From assembly GCA_025361645.1 (NCBI GenBank), contig JANYKI010000107.1, positions 1-40,777 on the forward strand: DNA of 40,777 nt, in the 5' to 3' direction. The notes under the pieces are model-generated. The model had not been told where the DNA came from. It saw only the letters and a list, made by a program, of their open reading frames with translations, and searched no databases. Source of the stretch: Methanothrix sp. GTDB taxonomy: Archaea > Halobacteriota > Methanosarcinia > Methanotrichales > Methanotrichaceae. A program made the position numbers and the translations under genes. Below are positions 7,775 to 16,726 of the stretch, piece by piece (the first letter of the stretch is position 1; each line of letters begins with the position of its first letter).

Positions 7775-8642
7775 AGGCGTGTTTCCCGCTTTAATTACGC
7801 CGTTTTTAGAAGATGAGAGCCTGGATGAGGAGGGACTGAGGAAGAACATTGAGTACCTGAATAAAACCGGCATAGCAGGCATTGTTCCCTGCGGCACAAC
7901 TGGTGAGTCGGCCACATTAACCTTTGAGGAGCATAAAAGGGTAGTGGAGATTGCCGTGGAATCTTCCAAGGTACCAGTAATTGCAGGCACGGGCTCAAAC
8001 AATACCCGTGAGGCTTTGGAGCTGACGCGCCATGCGGCTAAAGCCGGTGCATCTGCTGCTTTATTGATCACGCCGTACTACAACAAGCCCAATGATCGGG
8101 GTATGTTCGAGCATTTCAAGACGATCGCCGAGAAGTGCGACATCCCAATTGTGCTCTATAATGTTCCCAAGAGAACCGGAATCGATCTCAAGCCGGAATT
8201 GGTCGCGAAACTGTCCAAGGTAAAGAACATCGTGGCCATAAAGGAAGCCAGTGGAAGCCTTTCTCAGCAATCTCAGATCATCGAGCTGACTAGGGACAGC
8301 GATTTTGTCCTTCTCTCGGGAGATGATGATCTGACCCTGCCTACCATGTCTCTGGGTGCCAAAGGTGTGGTTTCTGTGGTGGCCAATGTGGCTCCTAGAA
8401 AAACAGTGGCCATGGTGGACGCTATTTTGAAGGGCGACTTCGAGAAAGCGAGAGCACTGCACTATGAGCTTGCCCCCCTGGTGCGAGCCATGTTCCTGGA
8501 GACTAATCCTATTCCGGTGAAGACGGCTCAAAAATATCTGGGGCGGGCTGGCGGACCAATGCGCCTACCTCTGGCAGCAATGGCTCCTGAGAAAGAACTC
8601 TTCTTAAAAGAGATACTGGAAAGGCTAGGCGAGAGAGCATGA
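7764..8642 (+). CDS. dapA: 4-hydroxy-tetrahydrodipicolinate synthase
   Basis: A 292-residue class I aldolase that condenses pyruvate with aspartate semialdehyde, the first committed step of diaminopimelate and lysine synthesis. Seen motifs are GTTGESATL (44-52), ITPYYNKPNDRGMFEHF (102-118), LYNVPKRTG (131-139) with Tyr132, and AIKEASG (158-164) with Schiff-base Lys160. Length is typical. The start lies inside the rps17e 3' end and the stop overlaps dapB by 4 bases (ATGA), so expression is tightly coupled. Confidence 0.96.
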   Translation: MLLKGVFPALITPFLEDESLDEEGLRKNIEYLNKTGIAGIVPCGTTGESATLTFEEHKRVVEIAVESSKVPVIAGTGSNNTREALELTRHAAKAGASAALLITPYYNKPNDRGMFEHFKTIAEKCDIPIVLYNVPKRTGIDLKPELVAKLSKVKNIVAIKEASGSLSQQSQIIELTRDSDFVLLSGDDDLTLPTMSLGAKGVVSVVANVAPRKTVAMVDAILKGDFEKARALHYELAPLVRAMFLETNPIPVKTAQKYLGRAGGPMRLPLAAMAPEKELFLKEILERLGERA

Positions 8643-9409
8643 CAAAGATCGCCATTACCGGCGCCCTGGGGCGCATGGGCACTTTGATCATCCAGGAGGC
8701 GGCCAAGGTAAAAGACATGCAGCTAGTGGCCGGATTGGATGCTGTTGGGGCAGGAGCGGTTCTCCCTGGCGGCATCATCGTCAAAGACGCGGCGGCGCTG
8801 GAGTTTGTCTTAAGGGAGAGCAAACCGGATGTGCTCATCGACTTTACCATTGCCAAGGCGGCGGTAAATAACGTATGCATGGCGGCAAACCTTGGAATTG
8901 ATCTTGTGGTGGGAACTACGGGCTTTTCAACAGAGCAGCATTCTTTGATGAAAAAAGCCATTGATGGCCATGTGGCTGCAGTCATAACGCCCAACTTCTC
9001 CTTAGGCGTAAATGTATTCTGGAAGCTGGTAGCCGATGCGGCGGTGGCCCTCAAGGACTACGACATCGAGATCATTGAAGCCCATCATAATCAGAAGAAA
9101 GATGCCCCCAGCGGCACGGCTCTGGCCACAGTGCAGGCGATAAAGATGGCACTGGGCGAAAAGGAGGTCGTGTATGGCCGGGAAGGCATCATGCCGCGAG
9201 GAAAAGAGATTGGAGTGCATGCGGTGCGTGGTGGAGACATTGTAGGAGATCACACTGTGCTCCTGGCGGGAGCAGGCGAGCGCCTCGAGATAAAACATCA
9301 GGCCCACAGCAGAACTGCATTTGCCAGCGGCGCCGTGCGGGCGGCAGAGTGGGTAGTCGGTAAGGAGCCTGGAATTTACAGCATGGCGGACGTCTTAAAG
9401 TCAAGATGA
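8639..9409 (+). CDS. dapB: 4-hydroxy-tetrahydrodipicolinate reductase
   Basis: A 256-residue NAD(P)H-dependent enzyme that reduces the DapA product in the DAP/lysine pathway. The nucleotide-binding loop is GALGRMG at 8-14. GTTGF is at 92-96, and the catalytic stretch EAHHNQKKDAPSGTA (147-161) contains the His pair 149-150 and the adjacent Lys. It overlaps dapA by 4 bases at the start and the next gene by 4 bases at the end. Typical length; no oddity. Confidence 0.96.
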   Translation: MTKIAITGALGRMGTLIIQEAAKVKDMQLVAGLDAVGAGAVLPGGIIVKDAAALEFVLRESKPDVLIDFTIAKAAVNNVCMAANLGIDLVVGTTGFSTEQHSLMKKAIDGHVAAVITPNFSLGVNVFWKLVADAAVALKDYDIEIIEAHHNQKKDAPSGTALATVQAIKMALGEKEVVYGREGIMPRGKEIGVHAVRGGDIVGDHTVLLAGAGERLEIKHQAHSRTAFASGAVRAAEWVVGKEPGIYSMADVLKSR

Positions 9410-9831
9410 ACCAACTTGATGAGAAAAGTTGTAATCTCATTTTTGAAGGAAGAAGGCTGGAACCGGTCTCATTAGAGTGTAATATGGTGGGATTTTGCAG
9501 CAAGTGTGACCTGGACCTGGAGAGCCTGGCATATCATTGCACAGAATCGAACTGGCTGGTCAGTGTTCATTGCAAGAATGAGCACCTTATTCTGATGCGC
9601 TATGATCGGCAGTGGAACTGGCAAGGCGACTATGATCTGGAGATATACACGGAAAAAGTGAGTGTATCCTCAATTGCCAAAGAGAAGCTAGAAACGGTCT
9701 TCACCCAGGCCGAGATCAGAGACATGTTGGCCTGCGAACTGAGCGCGCCCTATACCCGGCAAAACCTCTATCGGGCCCGGGCCAAGTATGAGAAATTCGA
9801 GAAGCTCTTCGGCATAAAGATTGAGGTTTAG
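9406..9831 (+). CDS. Hypothetical Cys-containing protein coupled to dapB
   Basis: A 141-residue protein that I do not recognise. Its first 60 residues hold five cysteines (about 25, 31, 34, 45 and 56), including CSKC at 31-34, which could bind zinc. The C-terminal half is charged and helical, ending in ARAKYEKFEKLFGIKIEV. The ATG overlaps the dapB stop (ATGA), so it is the last gene of the rps17e-dapA-dapB operon. No membrane segment is seen. A regulatory or metal-binding role is possible but unsupported. Confidence 0.7.
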   Translation: MNQLDEKSCNLIFEGRRLEPVSLECNMVGFCSKCDLDLESLAYHCTESNWLVSVHCKNEHLILMRYDRQWNWQGDYDLEIYTEKVSVSSIAKEKLETVFTQAEIRDMLACELSAPYTRQNLYRARAKYEKFEKLFGIKIEV

Positions 9832-9848
9832 CAATTGTTAGTTAGTCG

Positions 9849-9960
9849 CTCTGTGCGTCCTTTGTGAGCTTTATGTCTCTGTGGTGGAAACGTCGTTAGC
9901 CGCTGGTTATAACCAATGGCTACCAACCATTCACTACAGAGACCCGAGAAGCGCACAGAG
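9849..9960. repeat. 112-base nested inverted repeat, MITE-like
   Basis: Three nested arms pair around one centre. CTCTGTGCG (9849-9857) pairs with CGCACAGAG (9952-9960). GTCTCTGT (9875-9882) pairs with ACAGAGAC (9936-9943). The core at 9898-9921 is AGCC..TGGTTATAACCA..GGCT. The bases between also match imperfectly. The CTCTGTG...TCTCTGTGGTG wording resembles short intergenic repeats common in environmental prokaryotes. It lies between the end of the dapB operon and the convergent gene at 10000, where it could also act as a terminator for both. Confidence 0.6.
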
Positions 9961-9999
9961 AACTCCCAGAGGACTCTATTATTCTATTGCCCAAGAACC

Positions 10000-10854
10000 T
10001 TAAGCATTCTTATGGCTTTCCACCAACTCTTTGGTGGTGACAAAGCTGGCGCCTTTGCTTGCTGCATATTCTACGAACTTCTTGTAGGCATCCAGGTATT
10101 CATCTGATCCGGAGACCGTATTGGTGAAGACCACGACCATTGGTTCACCCTTGCCGGCTGACTCATCGAATTTGCCGGCAAGTTGGTTATACCACTGCGT
10201 ACCGTTCAAGCCGGCCGTTTTTGCCGACGCGTCCATCATGCGAAATGCTTGCCCCTCGCTCACAGGAACCACATAAAAGGCAGACCCGTTCATGAGATAG
10301 GGCAAAGCTTTGCCCTGGCTTTCCGGCAATCCCATTTCGTCTACCAGATACAATATTGCCAGATCATCCAGGATCTTGTATTGGCTCTGGTTAAAGGAAT
10401 TGGGCACTGGCAGGTAGCCGGCCACTTTGAGCTGCTCTACTCCGCAGATATAGTCATTCTCAACGTATCTCTTGGTCTTACGAAGCCTGGCATCCTGATC
10501 CTCGAAGGAGACCAATTCGTCGCCTCCGTTCATACCCCCCATCATCAGTTCATGATTACTTTTGGAGCCGAGCATAGTGACATATAGCGGATAAATACTA
10601 TTGGCAATATCTCCCGTGACGGATATCGAGACGACAAGTCCTTTGGAGTCCGCCTCATTGAGCAGATTTGTGGTGGAGTTCATCTCTAAGTCCTCCTTTT
10701 CTGCCAGACTCTTTCCCTCAGCTTGTGGGGACTGCTGCATTTTTACAATCAGATTCACGACGCCGGTTCCATTCTGTGCACACGCGCCTGCAAAAATAAG
10801 CTGTGCCATTAATATGGCCAGTCCTACATAAAACAACATTCTCTTTAGATACAT
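10000..10854 (-). CDS. Secreted NodB-like (polysaccharide deacetylase-like) protein, catalytic residues degenerate
   Basis: I place the start at ATG 10854-10852, giving 284 residues. It follows a GAGGTGAAAGG stretch and begins with a clear signal peptide (MYLKRMLFYVGLAILMAQL up to AGACA). The upstream in-frame ATG at 10896 would put extra residues before the signal. The mature part has the order of a NodB domain: VVSISVTGDIAN early, SKSNHELMMGGMNGGDELVS where deacetylases have GHEIGNHT.TH, then SFEDQDARLRKTKRYVE and GYLPVPNSFNQSQYKILDD. The first Asp pair and the second His of the metal triad appear missing, so it may bind sugars without deacetylating them. Family assignment is moderate. Confidence 0.5.
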   Translation of the reverse strand: MYLKRMLFYVGLAILMAQLIFAGACAQNGTGVVNLIVKMQQSPQAEGKSLAEKEDLEMNSTTNLLNEADSKGLVVSISVTGDIANSIYPLYVTMLGSKSNHELMMGGMNGGDELVSFEDQDARLRKTKRYVENDYICGVEQLKVAGYLPVPNSFNQSQYKILDDLAILYLVDEMGLPESQGKALPYLMNGSAFYVVPVSEGQAFRMMDASAKTAGLNGTQWYNQLAGKFDESAGKGEPMVVVFTNTVSGSDEYLDAYKKFVEYAASKGASFVTTKELVESHKNA

Positions 10855-11408
10855 TTTCCTTTCACCTCTCCTGTTTATTTTAGGCATAGTATACATACAA
10901 TTGCGAATTACTGCAAATCTTCTAAATTATTTGTGCTTTTCATGCTAATAATACTTGTGGTTGTCAAAAATTTAAACCGTCGCGCATAAAATTTAATGAA
11001 AAATTAATATCGTTATATTATCATATTGCTCGATATCTGTATAAAATAAATATAAAACTTTTGTTTTGCTAATTGCATGCCGTATACAAATACAAATTGA
11101 ACTTTGGGCGTTTAGATATTAAATTATATAATATTGTAATTAAGAGTAAATAGCAATATTTTAAACAAGTAATTTCCGAAAAATGGTGAAAAACTTCAAA
11201 TAGATAAGCTGATGACCAATTATATGTTTATCTGAATTTGGTCTTGGAAAGGATGTATCTAATGCTATTGCCGGTATGGATAAAAGCAAGATAGTTATTA
11301 CAATAATAGGTCTGTTCGAAAAAAATCTATCTGATAGCAAGAGACGAGATGCCTCTGATTAAGATAACCCGACACAGGCCGAATAATTGGGATATAGGAG
11401 GAAAAATC
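10855..11408. other. AT-rich divergent intergenic region
   Basis: About 550 very AT-rich bases between two divergent secreted-protein genes, so it must carry both promoters. Several TATA-like stretches occur (for example around 11117-11135), none clearly best. AATATTG (11130-11136) and CAATATT (11154-11160) form a small inverted repeat. A stop-free frame at about 11234-11361 gives some 40 coherent residues and could be a gene remnant, but I do not recognise it. Confidence 0.4.
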
Positions 11409-14400
11409 ATGTCATATCATAGCAAAGCGATAACTTTAGTAATGCTATTATCGCTGGTTTACCTGCTGACGGGATCATCGCTGGGCGCGGCTGCGCCCGG
11501 TCTCGCCGTAAATCAGCTCGTAACCTCTGGACAGACTGTGACCTTGCAAGCTCCTTCTGGAGATTACCTCTATCAATGGACCGCTGTGACTGGCGGCGCT
11601 ACCATTGGCCAGGGGGCGGCGCGGAGTTTTTCATTTAAAGCTCCCCTGGTATCTCAGGATGAGAGCTCGAAGGCGGTCACAATCTCGCTGTTCATAAGAA
11701 CCAAAGAGGGAGGTTGTGTCAACCAAACGAGTACAGATATTAGTGTCTATTCCCTGCCGGTTTGCGGCATAAGCGGACCCGCACAAGTCGGTCCCTATGA
11801 AACCGCCGCGTACAGTTATACGGGCGGCACAGGCGGCAAACTGACATTTGTGTGGAATGTGGACGGCAAGAAGATAGATGGAGCCACCGGGCCAAATGTC
11901 AACATAGATTGGACCCAATACAGTCCCGTCAATCACACCATCGGCATGACCTTAACCAAGGATTACTCTGATGTGGCCCCCGGCTCAACTAATCCATTCC
12001 GCAGCATAACCTGTACTTATAGGACTAATGTTACCTACACCACGGGAATGGAGGTAGTTAAGACCGCTTCGGCAACTACAGCATCAGTCGGCCAGGCCGT
12101 TACCTATACCTATACGGTCCGAAATACAGGAACAATAGGCATAAACGCTCTGACCCTGGTGGATGACAAACTCGGCACGCTTGTGCCCGCTGCAAGGACT
12201 ATTCTGCCGGGAGTTTCAACAACTGCAACCAGCATTTACACCATCAAAGAGAGCGATCTGCTTGGGCCCCTTAACAATACTGCAGTTGCTTCCGGCGTTG
12301 AGGATAGAACTAAGAAACCAGTAAGTGCCACAGCCAGTGCCACCGTGGCTCTGACCTATAACGCAGCCTTAAGTCTGACTAAAGTGCCCTCCTCTACCAC
12401 TGCCAAGGTGGGAGATACGGTGACTTACAGGTTCACTGTGACAAACACCGGCAATGTCACAATAAAGGGCTTGAACCTGACGGATGACAAGCTCGGAACC
12501 ATAAAGACCGACAAGAATGAACTGGCTCCAGGAGCGGTAGCATCAGCATCTGCAACCCATGTCATATTGGAGAGCGATCTGCCTGGACCTCTGACCAATT
12601 TGGCCACTATCCAGGGTACGGATAGCCAGAACAAGCCGGTTACGGCGACAGCTACAGCAACTATTGCTCTGACCTATACCGCTGGTCTCGCCGTAACTAA
12701 GACACCGTCTTCTAATAATGCCAAAGTAGGAGATACGGTAACTTACCAGTTCAGCGTGAAGAACAACGGTTCTGTCACAATAAACGGACTGGCTCTTAAC
12801 GATGACAAGCTAGGCGTCATCACCCTGGACAAGAATTCTCTGCCACCAGGCGAGACGGCCACGGGGTCAGCCACGCACTTGGTCGTTGAGACGGAACTGC
12901 CCGGACCTTTGACCAATGTGGCCACAGCAACAGGCACAGACAGTCAGAACGTTCCGGTTACTGGCCGGGCGACTGCATCGGTCGTGCTTACCTACACTGC
13001 CACTCTGCAAGTAACCAAGACTCCTTCCGCCCAAACGGCCAACGTGGGCGAGACTGTAACCTATCAATTCCAGGTAAAGAACACGGGATCGGTTACTATC
13101 AATACACTGGCTCTCGTGGACGATAAGCTCGGCACCGTCGCCCTGGACAGGACTTCTCTGCCACCAGGCGAGACGGCCAATGGATCGGCAACGCACACCG
13201 TTATCGAGACGGATCTGCCTGGACCCTTGACCAATGCCGCATCGGTCTCGGGCACTGATAGCCAGGGCAAGCCGGTTGCAGGCCAAGCTACTGCTTCGGT
13301 CAAGCTTACCTACGTCGCCGCTCTGCAAGTGACCAAAACACCATCTTTGAAGACGGCTGCCGTGGGAGAGACCGTCACCTACCAGTACTCCGTGATGAAC
13401 ACAGGAAAGGTGACAATCAATGCTCTGATCCTGACGGATGACAAGCTCGGCGATATCAAACTGAATATAGCCCTGCTGGCTCCGGGCGAGACAGCCACGG
13501 GATCCACTGCACACACAGTCGTCGAGACTGATCTGCCTGGACCTTTGACCAACGTCGCCACTGCCAGAGGCACAGACAGCCAGAATAAGCCGGTTACAAC
13601 TACAGCCAGAGCCTCAGTAGCGCTTACATACACAGCCACGATGGAATTTACCGAGTCTCCATCTGCTACTACGGCCAAAGTAGGAGAGAGCGTAACCTAC
13701 ACCTACACTGTGAAAAACACGGGAACGGTTGCCATCAAAGGGCTGACCCTGAAGGACAACAAGCAGAATAACATCAAAGTGGACAAAGACACACTGGCTC
13801 CAGGCGAGACTGCCACCGGATCGGCAGCGCACCTTGTAGTCGAGGCTGATCTGCCCGGACCATTGACCAATGTCGACACTGCTGCGGCAACGGACAGCAT
13901 CGGCAAAGCAATTACAGCGCAGGCCGGTTCCACTGTGCCGTTGAGCTATTCTGCAGGCATGGAGATAATCAAAACCCCATCGACTACTGCGGCCAAAGTG
14001 GGAGAGACTGTAACCTACTCCTACACAGTGAGAAACACAGGAACGGTTGCTATCAATGATCTTGCTCTCAAAGACGATAAGCTGGGTGAGATCAAGATAA
14101 GCAATAAAAAGCTGGCCGTAGGCGAGACTGCCACCGGATCGGCAACGCACCTTGTAGTCGAGGCTGATCTGCCCGGACCATTGACCAACGTCGTCACAGG
14201 CACGGCTACTGACAGACAGGGACGACCGATTACAGCCTCGGCAACGGCATCTGTAACGTTAACCTACACTGCCGCCCTGACAGTTACCAAAGAGCCCTCA
14301 GCCAAATCCACGGGCGTTGGTGACACTGTAACCTACAAGTTCACTGTGAAGAACACAGGAACCGTTACCGTCCTTGGATTGACCCTCAGTGACGACAAGC

Positions 14401-15488
14401 TCGGAGCTATCAAGTCGGATAAGGATACACTCGCACCTGGCGAGACCACGACAGCTTCGATTGGACACATCATTGTAGAGTCGGATCTGCCAAGCCCCCT
14501 GACCAACGTGGTTACTGCTGCTGCTACGGACCGCCAGAAACAGCCGGTAAAAGCTACAGCCACAGCCTCAGTAGTGTTGACCTACACCACTGCTTTGGAG
14601 ATGACTAAGGTTGCAACGCCCGCTTCTGCAAAAGTTGGTGAGACGGTAACTTACACCTATACCATAAAGAACAACGGAAAGGTCACAGTCAAGGCTTTGA
14701 GCCTGACGGACGATAAGCTGGGACCAGTCAAATTAGACAAAGACTCTGTAGCACCGGGAGGGACAGTTACAGGAAAAGCAAGTTACGCCATCGTTGTAGG
14801 AGACGCACCTGGACCTGAAATCAAGAGAGCTCTCGTCAAGGGCAATGATCCAGTGGGCGTCGGCGTCAGCGCCGATGCATCTGCAACTGTAACCATAACC
14901 AGAGATGCCATCACTCCAGTGGTGACATGCGTTTCAGAAAACAAAGACGGCACTTACACCGCATTCTTTGGCTACAGCAACACGAACAGCTATCCAGTCA
15001 CCATCAATGTAGGAAAGAATAATCAATTTACTCCGCCCCCAGACGGCCAGGGACAGCCCACCAGCTTTGAACCGGGAAGCCAGGCGGCTGTCTTTGCAGT
15101 CGTATCAAAGGGAGACTCTTTAGTCTGGCATCTGGAGGAAAAGACAGCAGAGGCCAACAAGAACTCAGGCGGATGCGCCCAGGCGGCTTGCGGATTGGAT
15201 GGCCCCGCTGCGCTATGCAAGAATAAGGAGGAAACCTATAGCTACACTGTAAAAGAGGATGCCCAGTTCAAGCAAAGCTATGACTGGTCGATGGATGAGA
15301 AACCTGTGGGCTCCGGCAAGAGCATTAGCCTCTCCGGAAGCAACTTCGATTTGGGTGAACACAAACTCAAAGTGCTGGTAACCAGGAATTACAAAGAAAT
15401 GTTCTGGTCCAGCAAAGAATGCAGCATGGATATAAAGGTCATACCCGAACCATCTGCGGATATATCCATGGCGGAGGAGGCAAGTTAA
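11409..15488 (+). CDS. Giant secreted protein with nine DUF11 repeats
   Basis: A 1359-residue extracellular protein. AGGAGG (11396-11401) precedes ATG 11409, which starts a signal peptide (SYHSKAITLVMLLSLVYLL..LGAAAPG). The longer frame from 11349 is unlikely. After the signal come an Ig/PKD-like domain, a second Cys-bounded one (PVCGISGP to SITC), then nine repeats of about 106 residues of the DUF11/B_ant_repeat type (12045-14913). Each repeat has KVGETVTYTYTVKNTG, LTDDKLG, APGETATGSATH and DLPGPLTN. The end has another Cys-bounded Ig-like module finishing VIPEPSADIS. I see no C-terminal membrane helix, sorting signal or S-layer motif, so anchoring is unclear. Thr, Ser and Asn richness suggests glycosylation. 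Likely a cell-surface stalk or adhesin; the function is inferred. Confidence 0.85.
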   Translation: MSYHSKAITLVMLLSLVYLLTGSSLGAAAPGLAVNQLVTSGQTVTLQAPSGDYLYQWTAVTGGATIGQGAARSFSFKAPLVSQDESSKAVTISLFIRTKEGGCVNQTSTDISVYSLPVCGISGPAQVGPYETAAYSYTGGTGGKLTFVWNVDGKKIDGATGPNVNIDWTQYSPVNHTIGMTLTKDYSDVAPGSTNPFRSITCTYRTNVTYTTGMEVVKTASATTASVGQAVTYTYTVRNTGTIGINALTLVDDKLGTLVPAARTILPGVSTTATSIYTIKESDLLGPLNNTAVASGVEDRTKKPVSATASATVALTYNAALSLTKVPSSTTAKVGDTVTYRFTVTNTGNVTIKGLNLTDDKLGTIKTDKNELAPGAVASASATHVILESDLPGPLTNLATIQGTDSQNKPVTATATATIALTYTAGLAVTKTPSSNNAKVGDTVTYQFSVKNNGSVTINGLALNDDKLGVITLDKNSLPPGETATGSATHLVVETELPGPLTNVATATGTDSQNVPVTGRATASVVLTYTATLQVTKTPSAQTANVGETVTYQFQVKNTGSVTINTLALVDDKLGTVALDRTSLPPGETANGSATHTVIETDLPGPLTNAASVSGTDSQGKPVAGQATASVKLTYVAALQVTKTPSLKTAAVGETVTYQYSVMNTGKVTINALILTDDKLGDIKLNIALLAPGETATGSTAHTVVETDLPGPLTNVATARGTDSQNKPVTTTARASVALTYTATMEFTESPSATTAKVGESVTYTYTVKNTGTVAIKGLTLKDNKQNNIKVDKDTLAPGETATGSAAHLVVEADLPGPLTNVDTAAATDSIGKAITAQAGSTVPLSYSAGMEIIKTPSTTAAKVGETVTYSYTVRNTGTVAINDLALKDDKLGEIKISNKKLAVGETATGSATHLVVEADLPGPLTNVVTGTATDRQGRPITASATASVTLTYTAALTVTKEPSAKSTGVGDTVTYKFTVKNTGTVTVLGLTLSDDKLGAIKSDKDTLAPGETTTASIGHIIVESDLPSPLTNVVTAAATDRQKQPVKATATASVVLTYTTALEMTKVATPASAKVGETVTYTYTIKNNGKVTVKALSLTDDKLGPVKLDKDSVAPGGTVTGKASYAIVVGDAPGPEIKRALVKGNDPVGVGVSADASATVTITRDAITPVVTCVSENKDGTYTAFFGYSNTNSYPVTINVGKNNQFTPPPDGQGQPTSFEPGSQAAVFAVVSKGDSLVWHLEEKTAEANKNSGGCAQAACGLDGPAALCKNKEETYSYTVKEDAQFKQSYDWSMDEKPVGSGKSISLSGSNFDLGEHKLKVLVTRNYKEMFWSSKECSMDIKVIPEPSADISMAEEAS
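12045..14913 (+). repeat. Nine tandem DUF11 repeats of about 320 bases within the surface protein
   Basis: Repeat starts are marked by GMEVVK, ALSLTK, GLAVTK, TLQVTK, ALQVTK, TMEFTE, GMEIIK, ALTVTK and ALEMTK, spaced 318-321 bases apart. Repeats 6 and 7 share a 73-base block (13803-13875 and 14121-14193) with only two differences, a sign of recent duplication or gene conversion. The first and ninth units are the most divergent. Confidence 0.85.
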
Positions 15489-15510
15489 AAAGGAGCCGAT
15501 GATGCTACTA

Positions 15511-15538
15511 TGCACCTGAGCCATTTCGCCCAGGTGCA
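15511..15538 (+). terminator. Hairpin terminator after the nine-repeat gene
   Basis: TGCACCTG (15511-15518) pairs perfectly with CAGGTGCA (15531-15538) across 12 bases and is followed by a T-rich tract (TCTTTTCTTT). It lies 22 bases past the stop codon and ends the transcript before the next promoter. Confidence 0.7.
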
Positions 15539-15556
15539 AATCTTTTCTTTATTTGA

Positions 15557-15610
15557 ATAATAAATATATAATAAATATATAACTTAAATAGAAATATATA
15601 GGAGTATATA
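15557..15610 (+). promoter_or_regulatory. AT-rich promoter region of the two-gene surface operon
   Basis: An 11-base tandem repeat ATAATAAATAT (15557-15567 and 15568-15578) is followed by two TATA-like tracts at about 15594-15600 and 15605-15610. A 9-codon frame beginning at ATG 15616 runs over the TTG start at 15638 and could be a leader peptide or chance. Confidence 0.4.
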
Positions 15611-15637
15611 CCATAATGAGTAAACGTAAGGAGAATC

Positions 15638-16720
15638 TTGCATAGGTGGATTATGACTATGATTTGGGCCAGCGTCTTGGGTCTCATGCTTCTTGCTCTG
15701 ATCATGCAGCCGGCCCTATCCGAGGACTGGCCGGACTGCAAATTCCAATGCCAGGCCAATGATGTAACCATATCCAGGCTTTGGCTGGGCGATGATCGGG
15801 GGGCAGATCTGTTTTCGGCAGTGTCGGGTGAAAAGCAATCCTGTTATCTATGGGCTACATTTCGTAATAATGCCAATGCGCCTCGATATGCAGTCATCCT
15901 GCTGGCCGATCTGTACTACAATGGCACATTAAGCCGATCTTTTTATAACGATGGCCTTTGCGTCCTGGACAAAATAGAAGCAAAGACCACATTGAACTAT
16001 CCCATCTACGGTATGATCTGGACGAGAGGAGAAGAGGTTGAGCTCAAAAGGCTAGTGCTGAGCTGGGAGACGGCCAAAGGTACAAGCTGCAGCCAGGCAT
16101 TTCGCAAGTGCAGCAATCGCAATACAAAGTGCTACGGAGGACCGGAAGCTGTGTTTTCGGCAGAGATGCCTCTTTCTGCCTTCTTCGCCGGGGACCCACA
16201 GGATTGCTCTGGTATTGTCAAATTCATAGACCAGACGACCGGAGGAATTGGACCATATGCCTACGATTGGGATTTTGGCGACGGATTTCATAACCCGACG
16301 AAGAATCCGACTCACACTTATGACCGTCCAGGAACCTACACAGTGAGATTGCAGACGAGAGATCGATCCGGCAAGGTGGCTTTCGTCAGCCGGCAGATCG
16401 TCGTTAATGTCTGTCCTTGCACTATTGTCGGGCAGGATAACGCCTGTCTGAGCAAGACCGAGACCTACAAAGTCACTTTGACCGGCTTTATTCCGGGCTC
16501 AATTCAATGGCAATTGGACGGAAAGGAGATCGATGGGGGTGAGTCACATGAAGGAGAAAGCATAGACATTGATTGGCAGAAATTTGGACTGGGCCAACAT
16601 GATCTACAGGTTCATGTGACCGATGAAAATGCCGAGAACGGCCCGAAGCAGTGGGCCGCGTGTAATATGACCATAACCGTTACACCTGAGCCTATGGCGA
16701 TTATTAGCTGGGTAGTGTGA
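15638..16720 (+). CDS. Secreted PKD-domain protein
   Basis: A 360-residue exported protein. TTG 15638 follows AAGGAG (15628-15633) and supplies a basic His-Arg before the hydrophobic signal segment. ATG 15653, after AGGTGG, is the alternative and would lack that charge. The signal ends near LSEDW. Residues about 35-165 are an unrecognised Cys-containing beta-domain. A typical PKD domain lies at about 185-258 (YDWDFGDG..NPTHTYDRPGTYTV). The last 100 residues are a Cys-bounded Ig-like module (CPCTIVGQDNAC to AACNMTITVTPEP) related to modules in the gene at 11409. No C-terminal anchor is seen. It is followed after 6 bases by the gene at 16727, so the pair is an operon. Confidence 0.8.
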   Translation: MHRWIMTMIWASVLGLMLLALIMQPALSEDWPDCKFQCQANDVTISRLWLGDDRGADLFSAVSGEKQSCYLWATFRNNANAPRYAVILLADLYYNGTLSRSFYNDGLCVLDKIEAKTTLNYPIYGMIWTRGEEVELKRLVLSWETAKGTSCSQAFRKCSNRNTKCYGGPEAVFSAEMPLSAFFAGDPQDCSGIVKFIDQTTGGIGPYAYDWDFGDGFHNPTKNPTHTYDRPGTYTVRLQTRDRSGKVAFVSRQIVVNVCPCTIVGQDNACLSKTETYKVTLTGFIPGSIQWQLDGKEIDGGESHEGESIDIDWQKFGLGQHDLQVHVTDENAENGPKQWAACNMTITVTPEPMAIISWVV

Positions 16721-16726
16721 GATTGA

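Noticed and set aside
11234-11361. Coherent 40-codon frame before the nine-repeat gene
   Set aside because: No start, ribosome-binding site or recognisable family; in AT-rich DNA it may be chance.
13064-14563. Series of minus-strand frames opposite the DUF11 repeats
   Set aside because: They recur with the repeat period and mirror the coding strand; shadows of the repeats.
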